Under the pieces are notes generated by a model. It saw only the letters and a list, made by a program, of their open reading frames with translations. It was not told the origin of the DNA and made no database searches. The position numbers were made by a program, and so were the translations under genes. From Adiantum capillus-veneris (lineage: Eukaryota; Streptophyta; Polypodiopsida; Polypodiales; Pteridaceae), in contig CM043966.1 in NCBI GenBank assembly GCA_014529385.2, positions 110,558,048 through 110,622,047 of the forward strand: DNA of 64,000 nt, given 5' to 3'. This document shows positions 1 to 13,400 of the stretch, one piece after another (the first letter of the stretch is position 1; each line of letters opens with the position of its first letter).

Positions 1-1500
1 TGTGTTGAGTAAAATAGCATGAACATAGTGAGCATTTCATTAGAATAGATTCCTAATGATAATAACAAGAGTTCTTCGGTGGAGAAAGCAACAAAAAGAA
101 TAACACCTAGTTAGATAGCATGAAAAATACTTCAAAAGAGAGAGAAATTAAGCAATTGACAACAATTGAGGACTGGATTTGCATGGAGCCAGTCCCCCCT
201 CCAAAAGGCTTTGTATTATGGTTTCTCCCATCAAGAGAGACATTTTACAATACAGTTTTCTTGTGTTTCTTCAATATTAGCTAGTGCAATGAAGATGGAA
301 ACTTCATGCACTACGCAGAACACATATCAAACACAACATCAATTCTCACACCCAAGACCTCACACACCTTCGAAGATTGTGAGAGCTAGCGGGGTATGAG
401 AGTAGATTGAGAGGAAGAAGGAGTATTCTTACGAGAAAGATGTACATCTCCTCACATAATCACTCATATTAGCATAGCTTAGCTTAGTAATTAGCATGCA
501 TTGAAGCTTGGCTCTTGTTGGATTTGCATCCCAAAGCCAAGAGTTATTGGTGTAGGCCTCCCTTCTCACAAGCTGGGAGTAGGTGATAAGCTTTCCATTA
601 AACCTTGAGAAGGAGAGAGAGTCTTCTTTACTTCACACATGATCTAGTGTGAGTGTGTAGGTGATAATGCCTTTGAAAAATCAGCCCCCTCTCTCTCTCT
701 CTCTTGGTCGACCCCTCTTGCTATTTGCTCTTGCTAGCATCCTATTGGACCTCCCCAGGCTTAGCTGATGGTAATTAAGCAGCATAAGTGATAGCCTTAT
801 GACATGTGTCCCCCTTTTCCCTTTGTGAGAGCTTTAGGTAATTATTTAATTCAACTAAACTCTCATTGGATCCCCTTGAATCAGCCAAGCCATTGGGCTG
901 CTCAATGCTCATTGGTCCCCTTGGGAGATTGTCCAATAGTCTTCTAGAGAGCTTAATTCTTATTGGTTCTTTTATTAAGTGTTTTTTAAATTAATTAAAC
1001 TAGATTTACTCTAGCCTAATTCTCATTGGTCCACCTCCAAGGCCATCCAATAGAATTTGAGTACACCTTGTGGGCATCTGGCTAGGGAGCTGACATGTGT
1101 CCCTCTTTCCCCTTGTGTACAAAGGGAGCTTGTATGTGCGTGTACGAGTTTCTCTCTCATCCCCTACTTCTTGGGCTCGCCCCATCTTATGTAGGGCTTG
1201 ACAAAGACTTTTGGGACACACACAAAGCATCCAATTTCCCTAAAGTTGACCTTTGGACACAACCTTTGAATTTTGGAAGTCTTAATGGGCTGAACCTTAA
1301 GGTCTTTTAAGCCCATTGTTGCACAAAGCTCTTTTACAGATGGCCCCCCGTTTGGATCCCTACTATTCCTCCTTTGGATCCCTATTGTGGCCCGTCTACT
1401 AACTTAACCAATATTGTAGCTTTTTCTCCCCTGGCACTTCCCCATATTAAATGATCAGTTTAACATCAGAAAATCATTTAGGAGAATTAGATATTGATTT
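1..1500. other. No gene seen; imperfect internal repeats
   Basis: No open frame here looks like a real gene. Short phrases recur: CATTGG followed by a CC-rich stretch appears near 868, 911 and 1025. A longer imperfect direct repeat, beginning GACATGTGTCC and followed by CT-rich DNA, appears near 800 and again near 1091. This looks like decayed repeat DNA, possibly LTR or intron, but nothing identifies it. Confidence 0.4.
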
Positions 1501-4500
1501 TTTGACGGATCCTCTGCATGCACCTTATAGAGAGTAGCAACTTGATTCTCGTCTGGCACCACCTCAATGGCTTCTGACTGAGCATCCTTGCCAATTTCCT
1601 CCATTGATGCCGTTGTGTGATTGGCACATGGTAGCCCTCATACATCCGTGCACTATGAGGGGCTACTTCTATGACGTACCACTAGTTTGATGCAGACTTT
1701 GTAGGATGAAATATCACCCTTCCAGAGCCACATAACTTACATGAGTGCTTCCAGGCACATAACTTTTAAAATTGGATGTTAAATATTTACAGACTTACTT
1801 GTTCAGAATGCTCGGGTAGTACGAAAATGTCTCTTAGGTCGGTCCATTTTCTATTTGAATCCACCTCAAGGAAACCAGACTCTCCTCTGTGCACAGTAGC
1901 ATTGCAACCCTCCATATTTATCTTGAACCATTGCACGTTGAACAAGCCCACAAAAAATCCTCTATAATCGATCCTCAAAATCTCTTGTAGCGTGCCAAAG
2001 CAAGTGAGTTCCGCCACCACAGGATCTGCATCAAAGGACCGTCGTCGACTAGACTGTTCACATTTTGCCATGATTCCACAATCTTGTATAAAACGCTTTT
2101 TGTCGATCCATTCCACCCTAAAATGTCGACCTTTACACCATGCTACTGTGTATGACTTATAATACAACCAACAAAGATTATGAGTGGCCTTCAAACATCT
2201 AGAAAGTCGCGAGTCATACATTGCAAACTTACCTTGATCGTGCAACCCCCATAGTACTCCCACTCCTCCTCAGTCACTTCTTCATCGCATAGTTGTGCGC
2301 TTTTCAATTGGTTGTGCAACCATCTTAAGCTCATGAATGTTGGTAGGCTCTCCAGACCCGCCGAGAAATGCATTGGTGGTCGTCTTCCCCGTCTCCACTC
2401 GATTCGTGTCCTTTGTCGCTCTTGCTTTGCATTCTCGTATTGTGAAATCCACTTTGCATCACTAGATTGTGAAGCATGCAAAATCGATTGATTTTAGCCT
2501 CTAGATCTTCCGTCATTTTCTTCTCAACACCGAGATTGCACATGACAATCCCAGATATGCGCTCATCATCTATGGTTCGCCATAGTGTGTCTTGAGCTTT
2601 ATGTAATCCCTCTAGCTACTCTCCAATGTAAACTAGGGACTCTGATACCAGCCAACCTTCTGCCATGCTACCCTCCGGACGTACCTTCTAACGCACATAT
2701 CCTTGAGCGTTTTCATGAAACATTCTAAAAAGAACATCCATTTGGAATGTACTGTGCCAGCTTTTTCCACCTCATCAACTGAGTGAACAAGAAGATGCAC
2801 CTGAATGGTTAGCATGCTAATAGGAAAATGTTTCTCAAACATGCATACAACCTTCACAGCGTTTAGTTTGGCAAATATGGAGTCTACATTGATCTCCTTT
2901 TGTGAGATCCATTGCACCAACTTTGCAAGTTTGTAGATTGTGTTACGGACAATAGGAGACAAACATCCTCAATGGCCACTAGTAAAATAAACTGCAAAAC
3001 ACGTCTAGCAATGATATTAAAGTCCACACACAAATTTGTTACACAATTCCCATATGATATATTCCACTTCAGACATACTTGACACATTTTATGCCAGTCG
3101 TGTGACTTCAAACCAGTAAGCTTCCCTTCTTTAGTGAAACACATTCGGAGCAAGTGCATTACGCCAGTGGGGGTCCGCACAGATCGAATGGTCTCTTTTA
3201 CTTTGCGTTCTTGGGCTCCTGCCAAAATCCATGGTGCTTTAGGGAGTTTTATCAATCCATCAAATGATGTCTGCGGCCAATATTGCTCCATATGATCCAC
3301 ATTTCTAAGGTCAGCTATGGTTCCCAAAGTATCTTTCTTGCTGGTCAGATGGTCCCACAACAGATTACCCACATCCTTGAATATGTGCATTGGATCGAGC
3401 AAGTGATTGATCATAAGTCTGGGCCAATATGGTAACTCGTACCATAGAGAGAGTCTCTCCATCCCTGGGAAAAAAACCGTCATCACACATCTCCTTCTGC
3501 TCTAATCATGCTTGTGCAGACATCCTCGCTGGCTCTCTTCCCAAAAAACCGTTGCGTAACTCATGATTCTCTGGAAGATACGCTTGATGCACTTTGTAAG
3601 TTTGCTCATTTAGTGAGGGCACCCGACGTGCATTAATTCTAGGTCCACATGTGACACATGCTCTGTATCCGATTGTTTGAAGCCCTACATGTATACACAT
3701 GGCAATAGGTAAGCTTTAGAAAAACGAAGATTTATAGTGTTTGAGTTTGAGTATAAATCACCTGAGCATTTTGTTAGTCCGGGATAGTCATGCATGGTCC
3801 ACATTAGAATGCCTCTGATCAAAGCATTCCATCAATTTGTGTGTCGGCTCATATTTACCACGTCTATGCCAATCCACAATTTATGTAGCTCTTCCAATAG
3901 TGGACGAAGATACACATCCATATTCTTCACTTTATACTGCCCCGGCACAATCAAGCTTAGAAACAGGTGCCCTTCTTGGTATTCAACCACGGGGGAATGT
4001 TGTAGTTGACAATGACAATAGGCCATACACTGTAAGATGTTGACCTCTGACCAAATGGATTTGCACCTTCCATTGCGATGCCTATGTGCAAATTTTGAGC
4101 TTCCTTGGAAAAATCCGGCCATGTATCATCTATATGTTTCCAGGCTGCGCAATCTGCAAGAATCCATAGCACACCATCCGAAGATGTATTCTCCTCGTGC
4201 CATGATGCTAGGGAGGCCATGGACTTACATTCGAAGAAATGCTTGATGCAAGGAAGCACATGAAAATGTCGCAACACCTTTTGTGGAATTTTTTGTCCGT
4301 GGAGATCTACTCGATATCTCTCGAAATGACATTTCGGACACTTCTCCATGTCTATGTATTCCCCTTTGAAAAAAATGCAGTCGTTACGACAAGCGTGAAT
4401 CAACCATCCCCAAGTTTTGCAAAATCTTTCTTGCTTCCTCTCTAGAATCTGGCATCACATTATCAGCTGGCTGTATGTGCTCTTGAGCAATCTACACAGC

Positions 4501-5127
4501 GAAAAAAATACGATACACTTGTATAAGTAATCTATCAGATTATTATACATCTAGAGTTTTTTTTATTGAAGTAAACACATTGTAATAGATCACCTAAAAA
4601 CTAAGACACTAGTGTCACTCCATCCAAACTTTTCCTGCATGTTGAGAAGAACCAGGAGCAACTTCAATCTAGACACACATGATCCTTCATACAATGGCAT
4701 ATCGGCTTCACTTTTCATATCATCATATATAAGCCTTTTTAAATCCATGATCGTCTCGATCATTTCATCGATCTCGGGCTCAAACATAGCCTCGTTGGGA
4801 ATGTGGACCGCGTGATCATCCTTCGAGCTGTCAGAGGCTACATCTTGTGGCCTCACGTATGCTGCTTGACCAAAGCGCCTGCGACCGAACACGTTTATTG
4901 GGTTGCAAGATTGCTGCCTGTTGGCTAGCGTCAGAGTCCCACGAGTTATAAATGGCAACAAATCGATCTAAAATAGATGGATCAAACTTGCCAAATTCAC
5001 GAACGTGCTGCAAAGAAACGCGTCTTCTCCATCGCACAACATGTTTGCATTGACTACAAGGACATAAAATCCATATCGAGAGATAGGTGTTTCGGTTGGA
5101 CGACCCCACATCGTTGTCACTACTCAT
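1500..5127 (-). pseudogene. CACTA TNP2-type transposase, copy 1 (decayed)
   Basis: TNP2 is the DDE transposase of plant En/Spm elements; it binds the ends and moves the element in the nucleus. Reading 5' to 3' on the minus strand: the N-terminal transposase-associated region with ILCPCSQCKH (start chosen at 5127, MSSDND, conserved in copy A); the Transposase_21 core with NDCIFFKGEY and the CPKC pair (4403-3957) and its continuation at 3700-2884; the DUF4218-like part with FEKHFPISMLTIQVHLLVH (2962-2633); and a DUF4216-like C-terminus with DYRGFFVGLFNVQW (2263-1787). The pieces sit in different frames. Some breaks may be introns, others are stops or frameshifts. It is the only copy that keeps the DUF4216-like part as a long open stretch. 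Not expected to be active. Confidence 0.8.
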
Positions 5128-5177
5128 AATGAATGTAAAAACCTTATAACCTGGACATAAATTTAATCTTCTATTGG

Positions 5178-5181
<4 letters not shown>

Positions 5182-5219
<38 letters not shown>
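5182..5219. repeat. CT microsatellite upstream of TNP2 copy 1
   Basis: Uninterrupted CT dinucleotide run about 55 bp upstream of the TNP2 start. A CT run at the same relative place in copy A (near 24796-24830) shows it belongs to the CACTA family. Confidence 0.9.
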
Positions 5220-5222
<3 letters not shown>

Positions 5223-5599
5223 TTCACACTGTAAACTACCTCATGTTCTCTAGTCATGTCCGATCCCCGCACACCTCGGTCTGGAGGTGCATGGAGATCA
5301 AAACCACCGGTTATAATCTCGTCTTTATTGGTCAATGCCTATATTTGTGGGTACAAGAAATCTACATTCATTAAATCTAAGATTCATTAAATCTACATTC
5401 ATTAAATCTAAGAGCAATCTTAATCTCACTCCTGCTCTAGCATCAGCCTACAGGACGGCCCCGTTCTCTCCGAATCCTGTACAGCCCCCAAATTATCTTC
5501 TCGCGCCTCAATGTCCCAGGACCTCATCCACTACATCACCACAAACATAACGTATGCGAATATGTCTATTGGGTTGCAAGATTGCTGCCTTTTGGCCAG

Positions 5600-5830
5600 T
5601 GTCAGAGTCCGACGAGTTATAATTGGCAACAACTCGAGTTATAATCTAATCTAATGTTAAATCTAACCTAAACCTAAATGTAATCTAACTTAAATGTAAC
5701 CTAACCTAATCTTAAGTCTTGCCTAATTTTAATTTTAGCATAGATTTTAAATATAAGTTAAATATAATCTAACCTAATCTTAAATGTAATTTCAAATCTA
5801 ACCTAATCCTAGATCTTAATATAACATCTC
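5600..5830. repeat. Degenerate TAATCTAACCTAAA array
   Basis: Imperfect short repeats built from AATCTAACC/TAAATCTAA. The same type of array lies upstream of TNP2 at 25960-26175 and 59340-59700, and inverted (TTAGGTTTAGGTT) at 15920-16470 upstream of the plus-strand copy B. It therefore tracks with CACTA copies. Confidence 0.7.
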
Positions 5831-5839
5831 ATTAATTCA

Positions 5840-5954
5840 TATTTTCTTTACTTTTTTTTATCTCTCTCTCTCTCTCTCTCTCTGTTTGTTTTCTCCCCTT
5901 ACCTCTCTCTTTTCGTCTCCTCCCCCCCTCTCTCTCATATATTCTCTCTCTTTA

Positions 5955-5997
<43 letters not shown>

Positions 5998-6096
5998 TCT
6001 CTCAATGTGTGTGTATGCATTCTTTGTTTATGCATATGTGTGTAATTTTTTGTACATTCAATGTGTATGTATGTGTTTTGTTTATGCATGTGTGTA

Positions 6097-6129
<33 letters not shown>

Positions 6130-6360
6130 AAAGACACAATGTGTGTGTGTGTGTGTGTGGGTTGTGTGCGTGAGAGAGGAGAGAGAGAGAGAGAAGAGAG
6201 AAGAGAGATTGAGAGGGGAGGAGAGAAAGAGGGGGAAGGAACATGAGAGGGAGGAGAGGGAAGGAGCATACTTGGCTCTCCTTCTTCTCCTCAATGTTGT
6301 GTGGTGTGTGTGTGGGGGGGGGGGGGGGGGGAGAGAGAGAAGAGAGAGGAGAGAGAAGAG
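5840..6360. repeat. CT/TG/GA and poly-G microsatellite cluster
   Basis: CT runs at 5861-5882, 5958-5994 and 6101-6128, a TG run at 6139-6158, GA-rich DNA to 6250, and an 18-base G run at 6314-6331. Several open frames of about 60-170 codons across this block are microsatellite translations with no protein support. The order matches 59700-60060 in CACTA copy C. Confidence 0.85.
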
Positions 6361-6950
6361 AGAGAGGTGCGGTGTGCGCTCCTTGCTGCACTGTCGAAGC
6401 AAGGGACTTGCCAATACACCGTATGCGAGCCACAAACGGCTCCAAGCACACAACAAGCCTAAACTAGCAAGCTCAAGAGAACAAAGGGTGTGTCACTCAC
6501 CGCTCTACGCTCGCCTTCGTGGTGGATTCCTCGCCGCGATGAAGAAGAAGCTGCAGTCGTGCCGCGCTCAACCGCTTCGCCGCCGTCGTGCCTTCGTAAT
6601 GCTCGATCGCACACACACTCTCCTCTCTCTCTCACACACACACACACACACAAGGAGGTGAAGAAGAAGAAGATGGAGATGGAGCAAGAGCACTCTTCAA
6701 TTGCACAAATGAGAGAATGAGTAAAAATTAGATTTAGTTGGCTTTTATAGGAGCTCACCCCATTCACACTTGGGCGCCCATGCTTAACCAACTAATCCCT
6801 TGAATGTCCAAGTTAAAGTGCGCCTCTCATCGGCGATCACTCTACCTTTTCCTATTGGTCCGACAAGCCCGATACCTGACTCTACCAAATACAATAATAC
6901 ATACGCGTCATCGTAGGTGATGGTGTCCGTGTGCCGTGAGGGTTAACATG

Positions 6951-6960
6951 CCCCCCTTCC
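6951..6960 (-). other. Polypurine tract of the gag-only gypsy element
   Basis: The minus strand reads GGAAGGGGGG two bases before TGTTAACC, which is the usual layout for plus-strand priming just outside a 3' LTR. It fixes the element as minus-strand and the LTR start at 6948. Confidence 0.6.
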
Positions 6961-8560
6961 TGATGTAGATTCCGTCCTCGGAAGCTATTGAGTTGAAGCT
7001 GGTTCGTCGAGGTGGAAGAGCATTTGAGATGAATGTCCTTAGCCTTCTTCAGTCACTGCAAAATCAAACAACATTGGCACAGTAATTGCATTCTCTTAAA
7101 AAGCATATGCAGTTTTAGGTAGACAAATTGATTGGTAAAAGAATTTCAAACAATTTGTTAGCAATGAACATTAAATTGCAATGTAATCAAATGCATAAAC
7201 AGATGTAAAGGTAGAAAATTAAACAAGTCTGGGTCGCTAATTTGACGGTCGAAAAGCACTAGAGATCGAATATTAATACCATGGGTAAGCTTCTTAATTT
7301 TCTGTGGTCAATTAAGTTGTTTAATCGCGAGAGCCAAGTATTCATGTTCGAGGGCTGACTAGAGGCTATATCTAGAAAACCTTGTAGTTAAGCTACCATA
7401 AAAGGAATTTCTCATGAAATCATCGCCTGACTGATTACTTTTTCTTTGACCCCCCAAGTCTTTTCACAGTGATTCAATTATGATGTGTGTGCTTATTTTG
7501 TATGCCTTGGGTTTTTTGCTTTTCAAGGAAAAGCGCCCACACTGGGAACCTCTAGGGCTCTAGTACCATAGGCGATACATGTGAGTGAAGTACCAAATCA
7601 AGCTGAGATTTCTCTTCCAGCTTAAAATTTTACATTGTGGCACTTTGATTTTTTGTTTGTTCATTTTCAGCATTTTAATTTTGTAACTTTGGGGGGTCAT
7701 ATAACACTGTTACCCTCCCCAGGCTCATCACATTAGTAAACTCCCTTTATAATACTTAAGCTAAAGGTCAATAGGGTTAAGCCCACTAGAAAGCCCTAGT
7801 ACATTTCATACAATGCTGCCTAAATCGGATTAAGAACCTAAGTAACCATTGCTTATTAGGAAGGCATTCCCCATGGTATTAAGAGAAGATTCTAATACCT
7901 AGCTTGGTCAAACTAGCTTAGTCGGACTGCTTGATTTTTAAACCTAGACAAGTGATTATGACAAAACATTACATTGAATTAAATGTTTGATACTAAGCCA
8001 ATGCGCTGAATATTATGCTACCAATCACAATCAAAGCAGACAAACATGGATGCAAAAAGATAAGGGCAATGCTAATGGACAAGAAACACCTGTTTGTGTT
8101 GATGGTCGCGCTTGATTTGAAGTGGTTCCATGAAGGTCCAAATCCTATCAATAGCAACACGCTCCTGTACACACTAGGAAACAAAAGGAATACCTCCAGG
8201 AGGCACATTAGTGGGAAAAGAGAACTTTGCTAATCACTCAACTCTAAAACAGAAACACTCCTATCGTACTAATCTTACCTACCCTCCATCACTCAAGTGA
8301 TGAGGATCAAAGGTGTTTTATGGCATAGGTTTCTGTTTCACTGTACCAGATGTGACATGTGTAGGTCTGAGTCAATGTTTTGACTTTAATGTGCATACTC
8401 GTTTGCTAATTGCTCTTGCTCTTTTTTTTTTTTTGTGAGTATAAAGCTTTATATTGTACATTTCCCTAAGATTGGGAATTGAGAGGTCAGGGAAAAAGGT
8501 TGAGAGGGAAACAAATGAATGATGACTGTCAGCAAACACTCCCCCCTTCCTTGGGTAGAT
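6961..8560. other. No gene seen
   Basis: Mostly AT-rich, with no open frame of convincing length or motif on either strand. It lies between the protease region and polypurine tract of the gag-only element, where a complete gypsy element would carry polymerase and integrase. Confidence 0.5.
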
Positions 8561-8579
8561 CATACCGTTTGAAATGAGC

Positions 8580-9161
8580 TTGTCACCCTTTGAAACCAAT
8601 TGTTCCAGTTGGTAATAGGTGAGGATTTTTGCCAGTAGTTTTCTATTACCCTAGGTGCCTTGTCAAGTTGCAAGGGTGGTAAGGTACTCTCCCAGGATCG
8701 AACTTGAAGTGGTTCATCAGGTGATTCTTGAACACTGGGAGGTGTGGATTCTTTTGTAGCTTCATGGAGGTCCACTACTATAGATGGAGGCTGTGTAGAA
8801 GCTTTTACCTCTATGGATGTATTACATGAGGAGCTAGAATCTTCATGGGACTCCCCCCTTCCTGAGCTAGGTGGAACAAATCGTTCTTTCTTTGGTACCC
8901 AAACTAGCTCGGGAGCGGGTGTGTAGCATTCTGTGATTTTTTTCTTTCCACGATTTCATTCGTTTTGGAGCTACGGGATTGGGTCACTTGGGTCAGGTGA
9001 TAGGTAAGAGCACAATCTACGTTTTGGCACCCAGATTTGATCATTTCCTTGATAGTAGCCTTGGGCTTCCAATAGTCGTTTAGGATCCATCGCAACATTT
9101 TCTTACTTTTCTTGGAGCGAGTGGTACGTTTCTTACAAGGCTTCTGTTTTTTATAGGTCAC
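8580..9161 (-). other. Coding-like tail downstream of protease, unidentified
   Basis: Minus-strand frames here (9161-8904 and 8775-8560) have protein-like composition, starting with a very basic stretch (KKQKPCKKRTTRSKKSKK) and a segment rich in P, S and E. A lysine-rich piece after protease may be the remains of a longer gag-pro product. No RT motif is present and no known domain was recognised. Confidence 0.3.
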
Positions 9162-9249
9162 TAAAGAAGCTTTAGGGACCCACTTGTATGTTTTCTTCGT
9201 TACTTAGGATGAGTCTTGTCGGAAGCGATATGCATTGCTTGTAGCATAT

Positions 9250-10464
9250 TTAAGGGTATAGGCATTTCATCCCCTCAGGTGTTACCCAGGTCGTCCCCCT
9301 ATTTCCCCAAGTGTCTATGGTTGATGCTAGGTGGACCCAATCCACATTGTCCGACTCAGTCATCCCAGGTAACATATCCATATAAGGAGAATCTTGGCCA
9401 ATGTCTGTATCCTTCTTACAAGTGTAACAATATTGTAGTGGGGCCGAGTGAACTGTGGTGTCAGAGCGATGATCAATAATGGTTTTACTCCCTAAGGGGT
9501 GTACCTTACCAGTCACCAAATCCACTCTAAGGACAGAGTCTTGGAATTGCAAATAGACATGATTTTTAGACCAATCGTGAACCATTTGTGCTTCCCTCAT
9601 GAATGGTCGTCCTAAAATCATTTCATATGACATAAGGTGTTTAGAGAAATCCATTACAATGAACGTATGTCGTACCTTGTGTCCTAGAACTTTGATCTTA
9701 AGATCCTTGAGCATCCCCATAGGTTTGGCTATGGTACCATTTGCCATCTTTACCACAATGTTAGTAACACTGAGGCGGGGTTTTCCCATGGATTCCCAAC
9801 AATCTTTTGTAACGATGCTAACTCCCGCACCACCATCAAGAATTCCCTTTATAGTTAATCCCTTGGTAGTGATGGGTAGGGTCGCATTAGACTCGTCGCC
9901 TTCAAAATACTGCCCTAATTCGTTAATGGGTACCTCGATCACAGACTCGTGTCCATCTAAGTCAAGTGATTGCACATGATTTTCCTCATCAATCATAATC
10001 GAGTCAGGCCTATTTGGTTGCGCAAACTGCGGTAATCCCGTTCGTAGCTCTCCGTTAAGGAATGCTCGAAGTGCAAGGAATAACTCAGGATCTCCATACA
10101 GCTTTGCTATGATCGTGGTTCGGACCTCAGAAGACATGAAGTCCACTAGTTTGGCAACATTCATTGGCGTTTTGCAGGGTGTAGGTCCTTGACTAGGAAC
10201 TGGTGAGGATGGAATCTCATATTCCTCAATGGGATCAGGTATTCCTTCGTTAAACATCCTTTCCAACAAGAAGGGTGTATGCTCACTTTCTGATGTCCCG
10301 TCCTCACTCCCTTCTTGGATGATACTAGATATGGCTAACGGTCTATGGTTCATGTGGGGTGGATGAACTTGCGTGGGAAACACTGTGTCATGAATTTTGA
10401 CATGCATGGGTTCTGGTTCTAGTTTCCTTTGAGTCTCCTCCACTAAACCTCTTAGATGTTTCAC
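9250..10464 (-). CDS. Retrotransposon aspartic protease (gypsy type)
   Basis: A 404-codon open frame. The retropepsin core lies around residues 195-305: the active-site loop reads ILDGGAGVSIVT, in which the usual D-S/T-G is D-G-G as in many plant gypsy proteases, followed by the ILGRPFM flap-end motif. Residues 1-190 are an acidic, proline-rich linker. The enzyme would cut the gag polyprotein inside virus-like particles. The frame differs from gag just upstream, so expression would need a frameshift or the two are separated by a mutation. It is long and stop-free compared with most coding remnants here, suggesting a fairly recent element. Confidence 0.75.
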   Translation of the reverse strand: MKHLRGLVEETQRKLEPEPMHVKIHDTVFPTQVHPPHMNHRPLAISSIIQEGSEDGTSESEHTPFLLERMFNEGIPDPIEEYEIPSSPVPSQGPTPCKTPMNVAKLVDFMSSEVRTTIIAKLYGDPELFLALRAFLNGELRTGLPQFAQPNRPDSIMIDEENHVQSLDLDGHESVIEVPINELGQYFEGDESNATLPITTKGLTIKGILDGGAGVSIVTKDCWESMGKPRLSVTNIVVKMANGTIAKPMGMLKDLKIKVLGHKVRHTFIVMDFSKHLMSYEMILGRPFMREAQMVHDWSKNHVYLQFQDSVLRVDLVTGKVHPLGSKTIIDHRSDTTVHSAPLQYCYTCKKDTDIGQDSPYMDMLPGMTESDNVDWVHLASTIDTWGNRGTTWVTPEGMKCLYP

Positions 10465-10478
10465 CTGCTCAATCTCGT

Positions 10479-13400
10479 CTACTGGGTTTGGGTACGTCCC
10501 AATCTTCTTTTTACGATTTTTCCTTTTTGCCCCTGCGGTTTATCTTGGGGGTCTTGGATTGGATTTGGAAACACTTGTGGTGTTTTCAGAGGCTCTTTAT
10601 GGTTTTCTCTTATTCGGTTTTCATTTGGTTCCATGTTACGGTTTTCTTTGTCGGTCTTTCCCTTTGTGGTATTGGTTCTAGTCTCCATTGTCTCGACTGA
10701 ATCTGAATCATCCTCGAGGTCATTCATATACACGGGGTCATCTCCTGTTCCTATGTTTGTTTTGGAACTTGGCTTTGAATTTTCCGTATTCTGCGACTTC
10801 TTCCTTCGTGTCTTCTTTTTCTTTGCTTGGATAACTGACGCGGTATCTCTCTCTTCGAGGATATGGCCTGGCCCTTGAAGCATGGACCGTGTAATCGCAT
10901 AAGCGGGTGCGACGGGTGGTATTGGCGATGTCACACTAGCAATTTCGACCAAATTCAGGGGTGTGATTTTAGGCGCATTTGGGTTATAGGGGCATTGGGC
11001 AATCAAGTGATCTATGCCACAACGATTACATGTGAGTATTGGCATTGCAGACGTGCTCCCTTGATTCATTTGCATCTGTGCAGCATTCTTTTGCAGCCTA
11101 ATAGGGCACTCCGCTGCTCGATGTGGTCCACCACACTCGTAGCATTGAAGAGGTGGCCTCCTAGCCTGGGTGTTGATATTTTGACCTCTGGATGCGAGAG
11201 CAGCAGCTTGATAAACCGGCTTGACTTGTCCCCAACAATCTTCCATGTAGTATATAGGACACTCTTCCAATGTATCAAGTCCGTAGGCAATACTAGTGTC
11301 TATTTCCTCCTCACAGCCATCTGCATAAGCATTTGATGGCTCGCAACCCACTTGGTTCATAGGGGCGACTCTTGGATGCGGGGGCTGCGGTCCTAGCACA
11401 GGAGGTGGTAGCGGTGTAGCTTGTACAACATTTTGAGATCTAGGGACCATGTGTTGCGGTAGTTGCTCAACAGGTGGAGTAGGCATCAATACAGGAGCTC
11501 GAGGCGCATCCGTCCAGGCTACAGGTGGTCTATTTGCCATCATACGTTTGATCATTAAACAATCCTTAGCTTGGTGACCATACCTACCACATGCGTTGCA
11601 AGTTCCATTAAATTTTACTCTAAACGTAGGGCACTCACTAGTGCTATGTGGACCTAAGCAAATGGAACACCATTGTTGCTCCCTTCTTGGATACATGTGA
11701 CTATTTTGAGGGGGTCGATTATCCTTAAGAGACTCTTGGATTGCCTTGGTGAGGTCTGTCAAGAATGTCTCAAATACCTTTGGCTCATTGGCAATGGGCT
11801 TTGCAGTCATGGGTTCATACTCAATGGCTTGTGAGCTAGTGGATCTCGTGTCAGTAGACACCCTCATGCCTGCTATCATCAAGTTGTCCTCTAATTGGAT
11901 TGCATTGGCAGTGACATCTTCCCAGGTTGTGATACCTCTAATCACTAGTCCATTATAGATTCCTTCATTCCTCAACCCTCGAATGAATCGATCAAGCAGT
12001 TGGTTATTGTTGAAGCGCTCATTTACAGGGCAACGAGAGTTTAAGTGCTTTAGACGACTAATGAAGTCCCTTACTGACTCTCCTTCCTTACGTTCGGCCT
12101 TCTGTAGCTGAGATGCTACACCCCAAAGCACACCTTCTCGTATGTACTCCTTTAGAAACAACCTTCGAAGGGTAGGGTAGATTGTTTTCTCGTCCACCCT
12201 TAGGGTCCTATACCAATCTCCAGCCTTCCCACTTAATGTCAAGCTTAAGGCATTGCACTTATGTAGTTCGTTGCGTTCCCCTAAGGAATCACATACTTGT
12301 TCAAACACTTCAATGTGTTTTCTAGCATCTTCGTCCCCATTGAATTTTTGCGTGAGTTTGGCAATTTGTACTGCCTTACTTCTAGGCTCTCTATCAGATG
12401 CATGACGCATATTTTCCGCGATAGATCGACCTATGGTTTGAGCAAACGCTGCCAAGTCACCTATGTGAGGAGGCAGGGCCGGTGGAGGTACTCTTGGAAT
12501 CATATGTGGGAGAGGAGGGTACCGGTCTTGGCATATGTGTGGATGATGCAGGATATGGAACATAACCGGGCATAGGTCCACTCGGATAAGAGCTAGGGAG
12601 CGGCACTCGAGGAGCATAAGCAAGTGGTACAATTGGAGGTGTGGGGGCCATGTGTGCATAAGGGGCTAGAGGCACATATGGTCGAGGCCCCATATTAGGT
12701 ACTACGACACTAGGTAGTGGCACTGCGCTAACCGTAGATGTCATCGGTACATTCTCTGTCAGGCTTATCCCTGGAGTGAGCACTGTGTTTTCCTTAATAG
12801 AGGGTTGAGCCAAGTTAGGGAAGCTAAAGTTTTCGCTCGGAGGCTCAGATTGCATAGAGACCCCAGGTGAAATGACGTAAGATGGGTCCATGGGGCTCAT
12901 TAGAGGAGTCTCCATTTGTGATAGAGTAGGCTGTTGAGCCTTGCTCGTATCCAGAAATCTCATGGGGCCAGTTGAGAGTATATTTACCCCTCGGTTTTGC
13001 CTTTCTGATTGAATAATGCCATGGATAACATTACAGATCATTTTCTGTTGATCTTCGATGCTCGTGGCACTAGAGGTGGATTGTACAATCTCTATCCATC
13101 CTACATGGTAGGCGTGGCCAGAGTGTAGATCCGTCAACACCTCAGTGTGGAGGTCGTATGTCCAATGATCATTAATGAACAATCCTTCTAGAGTCGACGT
13201 GTTAACGGTTTCTTGTGAGGTAGAAGCAATGTTGCTCCCCGTGGTTTTACTTGTCACCAACGGTACTCTAGAGGGAACTTCTGAAGGAGGCAGCTCAACA
13301 GGGCCTTCTTGGTAAGAAGTTGGTAGGATATCCACATGGACACTCTTTGGGGGTGTGGGGTCCACGTGCGATGTGAAAGGAGAGTCCACTTCCCCACCCC

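Larger units (their letters stand above)
1500..6360 (-). mobile_element. CACTA (En/Spm) transposon copy 1, partial
   Basis: Holds a minus-strand TNP2 transposase gene (about 1500-5127) and its upstream region (5128-6360). The upstream region is a CT tract, a block of TAATCTAACC-like repeats, more CT/TG tracts, and a block near 6250 that closely matches 59970-60030, just inside the right end of CACTA copy C. Gene order and flanks are the same in copies A and C. No CACTA terminus is present: the right side is cut near 6360, where another element starts, and the second CACTA gene (Ptta type) is missing on the left. Both limits are estimates from where similarity to the other copies stops. Confidence 0.75.

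Noticed and set aside
5952-6661. Several open frames of 70-170 codons on both strands
   Set aside because: They are translations of CT/TG/GA microsatellites (runs of Ser-Leu, Arg-Glu, Val-Cys) with no protein features.
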